A stretch of DNA of 64,000 bases, taken from assembly GCF_008386495.1 (NCBI RefSeq), contig NZ_VTHJ01000031.1:1-64000 (forward strand). Direction: 5' to 3'. Made by a program: the position numbers and the translations under genes. The notes beneath the pieces are model-generated. The model was not told the origin of the DNA. It did not search any database and was given only the letters and a program-made list of their open reading frames with translations. This DNA comes from Streptomyces tailanensis. Its GTDB lineage: Bacteria; Actinomycetota; Actinomycetes; Streptomycetales; Streptomycetaceae. Shown here in pieces: positions 36,280-43,484 of this stretch (its first letter is position 1; every line of letters begins with the position of its first letter).

Positions 36280-37197
36280 ATGACGTCGTTGTCACCTCAG
36301 TCCTCACTCTCCCGCATCAGGATCGGCTCGGCGCCCGACTCCTGGGGCGTGTGGTTCCCCGACGACCCTCAGCAGGTCCCCTGGAAGCGCTTCCTCGACG
36401 AGGTCGCCGCCTCCGGCTACGAGTGGATCGAGCTGGGACCGTACGGCTATCTGCCGACCGATCCGGCCGTCCTCACCGAGGAGACCGCCAAGCGCGGCCT
36501 GAAAGTGTCGGCCGGCACGGTCTTCACCGGGCTGCATCACGGCCCCGACGTCTGGGAGAAGACCTGGGCGCACGTGGCCGACAACGCGGTCCTCGCGCAG
36601 GCGATGGGCGCCAGACATCTCGTCGTCATCCCGTCCTTCTGGCGGGACGACAAGACGGGCGAGGTGCTGGAGCCGAGCGAGCTGACCGTCGAGCAGTGGC
36701 GGCACCTCACCCAGCTCACCGAGCGGCTCGGACGGGAGGTGCGTGAGCGGTACGGGCTGCAGATCGTCGTCCACCCGCACGCGGACACCCATATCGACAG
36801 CGAGGAGAACGTCGTCCGGTTCCTCGACGGCACGGACTCGTCGGTCGTCTCGCTCTGCCTCGACACCGGGCACTACGCCTACTGCGGCGGCGACAGCGTC
36901 AAGCTGATCGAGACGTACGGGGAGCGCATCGGGTATCTGCACCTCAAGCAGGTCGACCCCGAGATCCTCGCCGAGGTCCGCGCGAACGAGACTCCGTTCG
37001 GGCCAGCCGTGGCGAAGGGTGTGATGTGTGAGCCGCCGGCGGGTGTGCCGGCACTGGAGCCGGTGCTGGCCGCTGCGGCGAAGCTGGATGTGGATCTGTT
37101 CGCGATCGTCGAGCAGGACATGTATCCGTGTGCGCCTGACGCTCCGCTGCCGATCGCCAAGAGGACTCGGGCGTTCTTGAGGTCTTGCGGGGCGTGA
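36280..37197 (+). CDS. Sugar-phosphate isomerase/epimerase, IolE/IolH-like
   Basis: 305 residues, AP-endonuclease-2-type TIM barrel. Begins IGSAPDSWGVWFPDDPQQVPWKRFLDEVAASGYEWIELGPYGYLP; metal ligands are expected in VVHPHADTHIDSEENV, LCLDTGHYAYCGGD and the late Glu in FAIVEQDMYP. Families IolE (dehydratase), IolI (isomerase) and IolH share this fold. Divergent to the iol operon over a shared regulatory gap, so it likely acts on an inositol intermediate; the exact reaction is not certain. ATG 36280 gives the family's usual N-terminus. No iolG dehydrogenase is present in the window. Confidence 0.8.
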   Translation: MTSLSPQSSLSRIRIGSAPDSWGVWFPDDPQQVPWKRFLDEVAASGYEWIELGPYGYLPTDPAVLTEETAKRGLKVSAGTVFTGLHHGPDVWEKTWAHVADNAVLAQAMGARHLVVIPSFWRDDKTGEVLEPSELTVEQWRHLTQLTERLGREVRERYGLQIVVHPHADTHIDSEENVVRFLDGTDSSVVSLCLDTGHYAYCGGDSVKLIETYGERIGYLHLKQVDPEILAEVRANETPFGPAVAKGVMCEPPAGVPALEPVLAAAAKLDVDLFAIVEQDMYPCAPDAPLPIAKRTRAFLRSCGA

Positions 37198-37249
37198 GCG
37201 TTCCGCTGGGGTGAGCCGTGTAGCGCCGTTGCGGTGCGGGGTCTGTTTT

Positions 37250-37340
37250 TGGCCGCGGGTTCGTTGTGGCTGGTCGCGCCCACGCGGCGGACCCGCATAT
37301 CGATGCAGCCACCGCGCCCCTAAAGGGCGCGCCGGCGCTT
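37250..37340. repeat. Palindromic repeat element, copy B (3' modules only)
   Basis: TGGTCGCGCCCACGCGGCGG, a GCATATCGAT-CAGCC segment and the hairpin GCGCCCCTAAAGGGCGC (37314-37330) match, with a few changes, the last third of copy D (39665-39720). It starts 53 bases after the IolE-like stop and may act as its terminator. Confidence 0.7.
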
Positions 37341-37486
37341 GGCTGCGTCACAAAGGCACCCTTCTGTCACAGGTGTCACGTGTGCGCGGGTGTGGTGTCA
37401 CAGGCACTCGACAACGGGGCCCTGGTGGTCACTCTGTGTCGTTGAGGGGGCACAGGTTTTGTGATCACCAGCGCGAGGTGCCATTG

Positions 37487-37687
37487 ATGACCGACCGACG
37501 CCTCTGGTCGTACAAGGACATCGCGGCGCACATCAGTGTGCAGCCCGACACCGTCCGCTCGTACCGAAAACACGGGCTGTTGCCGCCGCCCGACCACGTG
37601 GAGGGCGGCAAGCCCTACTGGTACGCCGACACGATCCGCGCCTGGGTCGCCTCCAGACCGGGCAATCGGGGGCGCAAGGTCGACTGA
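37487..37687 (+). CDS. Small helix-turn-helix DNA-binding protein
   Basis: 66 residues: MTDRRLWSYKDIAAHISVQPDTVRSYRKHG, then PDHVEGGKPYWYADTIRAWVASRPG. This is a winged-helix/MerR-type reader of the excisionase/AlpA size class, common in Streptomyces. It contains the turn YKDIAAHISVQPDTVRSY and the wing KPYWYADTI. ATG 37487 follows GAGGTGCC. It stands alone between repeat copy B and the broken acetyltransferase. No integrase or att site is seen, so a phage role is not supported; target unknown. Confidence 0.75.
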   Translation: MTDRRLWSYKDIAAHISVQPDTVRSYRKHGLLPPPDHVEGGKPYWYADTIRAWVASRPGNRGRKVD

Positions 37688-37765
37688 CCGACTCCGCACG
37701 CCATTTATTTGTTTACTCCCTTTATTCATTTGTCCCCGGGTCCGTCCGCTGTCCAGGATCCGGGG

Positions 37766-38394
37766 ATGAGCTTTTCCGTGAAACCCGTGCTCACCGGTGA
37801 GCGGACCGTGCTGCGGCCGTTCACCGAGGAGGACGTGCCCGTGATGGCGCGGATCCTGTCCGATCCGGAGGTCATACGGCTCACCGGCAGCCCGACCGAG
37901 GCGCTCGGCCCGGACCGGCTGCGCTCCTGGTACGGCACTCGCAACGACCAGAGCGACCGCCTCGACCTCGGCATCGTCGACCGGGCGAGTGGCGAACTCG
38001 TCGGTGAGGCCGTGCTGAACATGGGGTCCCCCCGGCTCGAGCGAAGCCGAGAGCTGGGGGAGGGATGAGGCGAACCGCAGCTGTTGCTTACGGATTCTCA
38101 TCGGTCCCGGTGGGCGGGACCGTGGCCTGGGCACGGAGGCCGTGCGGCTGACGGTCGGCCACGCCTTCGAGCGGCTCGGCCTGCACCGCGTCTCGTTGTA
38201 CGTGTTCACCCACACCCCCCGGGCACAGCGCGCCTACGAGAAGGCCGGTTTCGTGGCCGAGGGTGTGGAGCGGCAGACCCTGTGGCAGGACGGGGAGTGG
38301 ATCGACGCCGTACGGATGTCGATCCTCGCCCCCCGAGCGGGCCGCCCATCGGGGGCGGCCCGGGGTCGGGAGCGTCAGCTCCACGGCTGGATGA
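37766..38394 (+). pseudogene. GNAT acetyltransferase interrupted by a hairpin repeat
   Basis: The N-terminal part MSFSVKPVLTGERTVLRPFTEEDVPVMARILSDPEV...GELVGEAVLN and the C-terminal part DEANRSCCLRILIGPGGRDRGLGTEAVRLTVGHAFERLGLHRVSLYVF...YEKAGFVAEGVERQ make one normal GNAT protein with the acetyl-CoA loop RGLGTEA. Between them (38021-38063) lies the 43-base hairpin module of the dispersed repeat family, which shifts the frame and brings a stop at 38066-38068. A second frame change occurs in the C run near 38331 (ILAPER... read after one base less gives a stop at 38392). The enzyme should be inactive. Confidence 0.85.
38021..38063. repeat. 43-base hairpin module inserted in the acetyltransferase gene, copy C
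   Basis: From ATGGGGTCCCCCCGG to GCTGGGGGAGGG. Read on the minus strand it matches copy A (28718-28761) and copy D (39479-39522): CCCTCCCCC, CTCTCGGCTTCGCTCGAG, GGGGGGAC. The broken reading frame resumes exactly outside it, which gives the limits of a minimal insertable unit. It adds a strong hairpin with loop TTC/GAA. Confidence 0.85.
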
Positions 38395-39418
38395 CCGTCA
38401 CGCCGCTGCCGGGGGCTGTGTCCATCGCCGCGAGGGCGGCCGGGGCCGCGGCCAGCGGGATCGTCGAGGTCACCAGGAGGTCGGGGCGCAGAACGCCTGC
38501 GCGGACCAGTTCCAGCATCTCCGGGTAGGCGTGGGCCTGCATGCCGTGGCTGCCCAGGAGTTCGAGTTCCAGGGCGATCGCTCGGGCCATGGGGACCGGG
38601 GTGGTGCCGGTCTCGGAGGGGAGCAGGCCTACCTGGATGTGGCGGCCTCGGCGGCGGAGGCTGTTGACCGAGGCCGCACAGGTGATCGGGGAGCCCAAGG
38701 CGTCCAGGGAGAGGTGGGCGCCGCCGGCGGTGAGGTCGCGTATCGCCTCGGCCGTGTCCGGTACGCCGGAGGCGTCCACGCACTCCGCCGCGCCGAACTT
38801 CCTCGCCAGGTCCAGGGCCTGGGCGGAGACGTCCACGCCGATCACGCGGGCGCCGGAGGCCGCCGCGATCATCACCGCCGACAGGCCCACGCCGCCGCAG
38901 CCGTGCACCGCGACCCATTCGCCCGCCTTGACGCGGCCCTGTGCCACGACCGCGCGGAACGCCGTCGCGAAGCGGCAGCCCAGGGAGGCCGCCGTGCCGT
39001 ACGACAGTTCCTCGGGCAGGGCCACGAGGTTCACGTCGGCGTGGTCCAGTGCCACGTACTGCGCGAACGAGCCCCAGTGGGTGAAGCCCGGCTGTGTCTG
39101 GCGCTCGCACACCTGCTGGTCGCCTGCGGCGCAGGACGCGCAGGTTCCGCAGGCGCAGATGAAGGGGACGGTGACTCGGTCGCCGGGGTGCCAGGCGGTC
39201 ACCTCGGCGCCGACCGTCTCCACGACTCCGGCGAGTTCGTGGCCGGGGACGTGGGGCAGGGTGATGTCCGGGTCGTGGCCCTGCCAGCCGTGCCAGTCGC
39301 TGCGGCAGAGGCCGGTGGCTTCGACTCGTACGACTACGCCGTGCGGGGGTGGGGTGGGGTCCGGCATGTTCCGTATCTCGGCCGGCTCGCCGAACTGCTC
39401 GAACACCACCGCGTACAT
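38375..39418 (-). CDS. Zinc-dependent alcohol dehydrogenase
   Basis: 347 residues, medium-chain dehydrogenase. Catalytic zinc site: C-R-S-D-W in ATGLCRSDWHG, GHE in VPGHELAGVVE. Structural zinc cysteines: CACGTCASCAAGDQQVCERQ. NAD(P) site: VHGCGGVGLSAVMIA. ATG 39418 is chosen with AAGGTGAGG just upstream. Substrate cannot be fixed; family members oxidise alcohols including sugar alcohols. The 3' end overlaps the remnant of the acetyltransferase gene. Repeat copy D begins 42 bases upstream of the start, so its promoter is embedded near that element. Confidence 0.9.
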   Translation of the reverse strand: MYAVVFEQFGEPAEIRNMPDPTPPPHGVVVRVEATGLCRSDWHGWQGHDPDITLPHVPGHELAGVVETVGAEVTAWHPGDRVTVPFICACGTCASCAAGDQQVCERQTQPGFTHWGSFAQYVALDHADVNLVALPEELSYGTAASLGCRFATAFRAVVAQGRVKAGEWVAVHGCGGVGLSAVMIAAASGARVIGVDVSAQALDLARKFGAAECVDASGVPDTAEAIRDLTAGGAHLSLDALGSPITCAASVNSLRRRGRHIQVGLLPSETGTTPVPMARAIALELELLGSHGMQAHAYPEMLELVRAGVLRPDLLVTSTIPLAAAPAALAAMDTAPGSGVTVIQPWS

Positions 39419-39459
39419 CTGCCTCACCTTTCGCCCCGCCGTCGCTACCGACCAGCATT

Positions 39460-39742
39460 GTCGCCCCCGCCGCCCCTACCCGTCCCTCCCCCACTCTCGG
39501 CTTCGCTCGAGCGGGGGGACCCTCATCCAGGGGCTGCCGCCCCTTCGCCCCCGCCACGCCTTCGAGCTCGGGCGGTGGGGTTGAGTGGCGGGTGCGGGTG
39601 GGTGGGGGTTGTTCGCGCAGTTCCCCGCGCCCCTTAAAAGCCACGGGTGCGGGTGGGTGGGGGCTTGTCGCGCCCACGCGGCGGAGCCGCAAATCGACAC
39701 AGCCCCGCCCCTGAAGGGGCCTGCGGCCCTTCAGGGGCGCGG
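39460..39742. repeat. Composite palindromic repeat element, copy D
   Basis: Same order as copy A: GTCGCCCCCGCCGCC, 43-base hairpin (39479-39522), CCGCCACGCCTTCGAGCTCGG, GGTGCGGGTGGGTGGGGGTT, TTCGCGCAGTTCCCCGCGCC. It continues with a module shared with copy B (TGTCGCGCCCACGCGGCGGA, then AGCCGCAAATCGACACAGCC) and ends in the stem at 39707-39738. It fills the gap between adh and the MMPL gene. Confidence 0.8.
39707..39738 (-). terminator. Hairpin end of repeat D, likely terminator of the MMPL gene
   Basis: GCCCCTGAAGGG, eight-base loop, CCCTTCAGGGGC: a perfect 12-pair stem lying 16 bases beyond the minus-strand MMPL stop at 39755. The repeat family apparently provides the terminator here. Confidence 0.6.
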
Positions 39743-39754
39743 CCTGGCTTGGCC

Positions 39755-42007
39755 TCAGACTCGGGTCGGGCTGGATATCGGCTCCGGCTTCTCCGGCTCC
39801 GCCTCAGCGGTCAATGCCGTCGTGGACGCCGGCTCTCCCTCGCTCAGGCCGAAGCGTTCGTGGAAGCGCTTCAGGGGGGCGGGGGCCCACCATGTGGCTC
39901 GGCCTGTGAGGCGCATGACGGCTGGGACCAGGAGGCTGCGGACGACCATCGCGTCCATCAGGACGGCGAGGGCTATGCCGAGGCCGAGCATCTTGGTGTT
40001 GGTGACTCGGGAGGTGCCTATGGCGGTCATGACCACGGCCAGGATGACGGCTGCCGCCGTGATGAGGCCGCCGGTGCGTTGGAGGCCGAAGCGGACGGAG
40101 GCGGTGTGGTCACCGGTGTGGTCGTACTCCTCCTTAATGCGGGAGAGCAGGAAGACGCCGTAGTCCATGGAGAGTCCGAAGGCGACGCAGAACATCAGGA
40201 CCGGGAGGGTGGTCTCTATGGAGCCCGGGCTGGTGAAGGACAGGAGGCCGGAGAGGTGGCCGTCCTGGAAGACCCAGACCATCGCGCCGAACATCGCGGT
40301 GAGGCTGAGCGCGTTGAGCAGGACCGCCTGGAGGGGGATCAGCACGCTGCCGGTGAGGAGGAAGACCAGGATCAGGGTGACGATCGCGATGAAGGACAGG
40401 GCCCAGGGTATGCCGTCCGCTATCGCGGACTTCGTGTCGACCAGGACCGCCGCCGTGCCCGTCACCGAGGTCTCGAAGGGGGCGTCCGTCGCCCTGATGT
40501 CACCCACCAGACGTTGCGCGCCCTCGTCCACCGGCTCGCCCTTCGGCAGCACCGTGAAGTAGGCCGCGTCGCCCTGCACCAGCGGGCCGTCCACCCGGAG
40601 CACCTCGGGCAGGTCGGCGATCCGTTCCTTGTACGCGGCGTAGTCGGTCTCCGTTGCCCTGCCTTCGGCCAGCACCTCCAGTCCGCCGCCGGGGCTGCCG
40701 GGGAATCCGTCGCGGATGTGCTGCTGCACCACATGGGACTCGGCGGAGGAAGGGAGCTGGCGGTCGTCGGCCGTACCGAACTTCACGCCCAGGAAGGGCA
40801 GGCCCAGGAGGACCAGGCCGGCTGTCGTGGCGATCGCGAAGAACGGGGCGCGGCGCATCACGAGCGCTGCCATCCGGCCCCAGACCGCGCCCTCCTCCGC
40901 CGCCGTGTCGGCCGCCGAGTCTTCCCCCTTCGGCTTCGCCTTCCCGCGCCTGAACAGTCGCCGCATGTCCAGCGCGTTGACCCGCTCGCCCAGCAGCACC
41001 AGGGCCGCCGGGAGGAGGATCAGGGCCGCTGCCGCGGCCAGTAGGACGACCGCGATGCCCGCGTAGGCGAAGGACTTCAGGAAGTACTGCGGGAAGACCA
41101 TCATGGCGGCCAGGGAGACGGCGACCGTGAGGGCCGAGAAGAGGACTGTGCGGCCGGCGGTGCGGAGGGTCGTGGCCACTGCGGCGAGCGGGGTGGCGCC
41201 CGTGGAGAGTTCCTCCCTGAAGCGGCGGACGATGAAGAGGGCGTAGTCGATGGCGAGGCCCAGGCCCAGGGCCGTCGTCAGGTTCAGGGCGAAGACCGAG
41301 ACGTCGGTGACCTCGGTGAGGCCGCGCAGGATCGCGTTGGTGCCGAGGATCGCGACGATGCCCACGCCGAGCGGCAGCAGGGCGGCGACCGCGCTGCCGA
41401 AGACCATGACCAGCAGGACGAGGGTCACGGGCAGGGCGATCATCTCGGCCCGCAGCAGGTCCTCCTGGATGATCGCCTGCATCTCGTGGCGCACGGCGAT
41501 GATGCCGCCGATCTTGACGTCGACCGGGCCGTGCGTGCCGCGGAACTCGGGCGCGATGCGGTCCAGGGTCTTGTTCATCGCCGTCTCGTCGCCCGCGAGG
41601 CGGGCCGCTATCAGCGCCTCCCTGCCGTCCTCGGCGCGCAGGGTGGGGGCGCCGGACTGCCAGTAGGAGCCGACGCCGGTCACGCCCTTCTCGGCGGCGA
41701 GCCGTTCGGCCAGCCGCTTTGCCTCGGCGGCGACCTCCGGGTCGTCGACCGAGGCGCTGCCCGCGTCGACCAGCAGCAGGAAGTTCGGCTGGGAGTCGGG
41801 GAACTCGCGCTCCAGTGCCTTCGTCGCGTACGTCGACTCGGCCTTCGGATCCTCCCAGCCGCCGCTGCCCAGGCGGTCCGCCACATCGCTGCCCGCCACG
41901 ACCGCGAGGGCCGTGATCAGCAGGGCGACGAGCAGGGAGAGCCGGGGACGTGCGGTCACGAAGCGGGTCCAGCCACCCACTCGAGGTGGCCTGTTGACTT
42001 CGGTCAT
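39755..42007 (-). CDS. MMPL/RND-family membrane transporter
   Basis: 750 residues. Two MMPL halves, each with a large outer domain after the first helix and five further helices; sequence includes LSLLVALLITALAVVAGSDVADRLG, LTTALGLGLAIDYALFIVRRFREEL and VLMFCVAFGLSMDYGVFLLSRIKEEYD, the paired G-L-x-x-D-Y signature of proton-driven RND proteins. Exports lipids or hydrophobic drugs in related actinobacteria. Divergent from a TetR gene over 170 bases with nested operators, so it is the probable target of that repressor. Confidence 0.9.
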   Translation of the reverse strand: MTEVNRPPRVGGWTRFVTARPRLSLLVALLITALAVVAGSDVADRLGSGGWEDPKAESTYATKALEREFPDSQPNFLLLVDAGSASVDDPEVAAEAKRLAERLAAEKGVTGVGSYWQSGAPTLRAEDGREALIAARLAGDETAMNKTLDRIAPEFRGTHGPVDVKIGGIIAVRHEMQAIIQEDLLRAEMIALPVTLVLLVMVFGSAVAALLPLGVGIVAILGTNAILRGLTEVTDVSVFALNLTTALGLGLAIDYALFIVRRFREELSTGATPLAAVATTLRTAGRTVLFSALTVAVSLAAMMVFPQYFLKSFAYAGIAVVLLAAAAALILLPAALVLLGERVNALDMRRLFRRGKAKPKGEDSAADTAAEEGAVWGRMAALVMRRAPFFAIATTAGLVLLGLPFLGVKFGTADDRQLPSSAESHVVQQHIRDGFPGSPGGGLEVLAEGRATETDYAAYKERIADLPEVLRVDGPLVQGDAAYFTVLPKGEPVDEGAQRLVGDIRATDAPFETSVTGTAAVLVDTKSAIADGIPWALSFIAIVTLILVFLLTGSVLIPLQAVLLNALSLTAMFGAMVWVFQDGHLSGLLSFTSPGSIETTLPVLMFCVAFGLSMDYGVFLLSRIKEEYDHTGDHTASVRFGLQRTGGLITAAAVILAVVMTAIGTSRVTNTKMLGLGIALAVLMDAMVVRSLLVPAVMRLTGRATWWAPAPLKRFHERFGLSEGEPASTTALTAEAEPEKPEPISSPTRV

Positions 42008-42096
42008 GGTGCGGTGTCCCCTTCACTCTGATCACTCTGGTCCGTGCTGTGCGCAGCCGGGCAGCATGGAAGAGCCAAGCCATAGACTGGCAAACA

Positions 42097-42140
42097 CGAG
42101 AGATCGCTCGCGTTTCACCAGAATGCGAGCGACCACTCGT
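42097..42140. promoter_or_regulatory. Twin TetR operators between MMPL exporter and its regulator
   Basis: CGAGAGATCGCTCG (42097-42110) and CGAGCGACCACTCG (42127-42140) are near-palindromes of type CGAG-n6-CTCG. They are also mirror images of each other: AAACACGAG, n4, CGCTCGC on the left and GCGAGCG, n4, CTCGTGTTT on the right, 13 bases apart. Centres are 30 bases apart, about three helical turns. The site lies between two divergent starts (42007 and 42178). Confidence 0.75.
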
Positions 42141-42177
42141 GTTTGTCAATCGCGTCCGGAAAGCTGGGGATAACCGC

Positions 42178-42834
42178 GTGGCCACGAACCAGGAGAAGCA
42201 GGAGAAGGAGCAGCCGCGCCGCCGTCAGGCCCGCGGTGAGCGCCGTATCGCCCAACTCCTCGAAGCCGCGGCCACCGTGTTCAGCTCGACCGGCTACACC
42301 GCCGCGAGCACCAACGCCATCGCCCGCGAGGCGGGCGTCTCGCCGGGCACGCTGTACCAGTTCTTCCCAAACAAGGAAGCGATCGCGATCGAGCTGGGCG
42401 AGCGGCTCATGCGCGAGATGCGCGAGACGTACGGCGAGGCGCTCGCCCCGGTCGACCCGGCGACCCCGCTGGAGGAGGCCGTCGCGGCGGCCGTGGACCG
42501 GTTCATCGACTTCAACCGCCGGCACCCGGCGTTCTTCACGCTGATGCACGGCCCCGACATCCCGGGCCGGATCGCCGAGGAGCACGACGCCCTGCACGCG
42601 ACCCTGGTCGCGCGGGTGGAGTCCCTGCTCACGCCCTTCCTGCCCGACATCCCGGCCGCCGACATCACCCGTACCGCACACGTCTGCGTAGCCATGTACA
42701 AGGCGGGCCTGGAGTTGGTCCTCGCCAGCGAGGGCGCCGAGCGCGACGCGTACGTCCAGGAGCTGAAGAAGGTCCTGCTCCGCTACCTCCAGCCCCTTGT
42801 GGGCGACAGACTCGCCGCGGGGCCTACCCCCTAG
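42178..42834 (+). CDS. TetR family transcriptional repressor
   Basis: 218 residues. N-terminal HTH (about 20-66): RIAQLLEAAATVFSSTGYTAASTNAIAREAGVSPGTLYQFFPNKEAI, then a helical ligand domain with LEEAVAAAVDRFIDFNRRHPAFFTLM. GTG 42178 places the basic, Gln/Glu-rich arm NQEKQEKEQPRRRQARGERR before the HTH, usual in the family; the longer ORF would run through the operators. It likely represses itself and the divergent MMPL exporter. Its stop codon lies inside the CsoR box of the next gene. Confidence 0.9.
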   Translation: MATNQEKQEKEQPRRRQARGERRIAQLLEAAATVFSSTGYTAASTNAIAREAGVSPGTLYQFFPNKEAIAIELGERLMREMRETYGEALAPVDPATPLEEAVAAAVDRFIDFNRRHPAFFTLMHGPDIPGRIAEEHDALHATLVARVESLLTPFLPDIPAADITRTAHVCVAMYKAGLELVLASEGAERDAYVQELKKVLLRYLQPLVGDRLAAGPTP

Positions 42835-42839
42835 GGGTA
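42825..42839 (+). promoter_or_regulatory. CsoR-type copper operator upstream of copZ
   Basis: TACCCCCTAGGGGTA is a GC-rich pseudo-palindrome flanked by T-A, the pattern of CsoR boxes before Streptomyces copZ-copA operons. It lies 59 bases before the copZ ATG and includes the stop codon of the tetR gene (TAG, 42832-42834). Copper release of CsoR would then induce copZ. Confidence 0.8.
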
Positions 42840-42897
42840 TAGAGTGGGTGGTTTGAAGGTTACTCGCACCCCCCATGCCCCGAAGAGGAGCAACGAC

Positions 42898-43137
42898 ATG
42901 ACCGCCCAGATCGACACCTCGGCTTCCGTCACCACCGTCTACAAGGTGAGCGGCATGAGCTGCGGGCACTGCGAAGGCGCCGTATCGGGTGAGATCTCCG
43001 AGATCGCCGGCGTCTCCTCCGTGAAGGCCGTCGCCTCCAGCGGCGAGGTCACCGTGATCTCGGCCGCCCCGCTCGACGAGGAGACCGTCCGCGCCGCCGT
43101 CGACGAGGCAGGCTTCGAGTTGGTCGGCACGGTCTGA
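42898..43137 (+). CDS. copZ: Copper chaperone, HMA domain
   Basis: 79 residues. One heavy-metal-associated domain with the metal site M-S-C-G-H-C in YKVSGMSCGHCEGAVSGEISEIAGV, and the closing strands VTVISAAPLDEETVRAAVDEAGFELVG. Carries Cu(I) to the exporter CopA. ATG 42898 follows GAAGAGGAGCAACG. Preceded by a CsoR box, so copper-inducible. Its partner ATPase gene downstream is ruined (43485-45586), leaving this chaperone without a cognate pump here. Confidence 0.9.
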   Translation: MTAQIDTSASVTTVYKVSGMSCGHCEGAVSGEISEIAGVSSVKAVASSGEVTVISAAPLDEETVRAAVDEAGFELVGTV

Positions 43138-43484
43138 TTAGCTCGATCGTGTGACGGTCCGTTCCCGGGCTTGCGGGGTGCTGGGCCGTTCGGGCTACGG
43201 TGAGCGTGCGATCTGGGACGCCGGGCATGGCGCCAGCGTGCGGGACCCCCGCTCCACCGGAGTGATGGTTCGGGGCCTCCCCGTCGCCTCTGGCCGTACC
43301 CACCTGGCCAGGTCGTGAGGGCTGTATCCATCAGCGGCCTCCGGCCGCGGGGGCCTCCCGGGCCCGGACCACGGACAGGATCCGTGTCGCCGCCCCGGGG
43401 TCGAGTACGCCGGGGACCAGTACGCCCAAGACCGTTCGGGGCGTGCGACTGAGCGGACTCACTCCTGCTCAGTCTTCAGGAACG
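43138..43484. other. Degraded interval between copZ and the copA remnant
   Basis: No complete gene. The N-terminal metal-binding part expected for CopA is absent and the sequence does not resemble it. A minus-strand open segment (about 43330-43440) translates to VLGVLVPGVLDPGAATRILSVV and ends at a stop near 43330, as if the tail of another lost gene. The interval is probably the scar of a deletion or replacement. Confidence 0.4.

Noticed and set aside
37487..37687. Excisionase of an integrated element
   Set aside because: The small HTH protein resembles that size class, but no integrase, att repeats or tRNA gene lie nearby.
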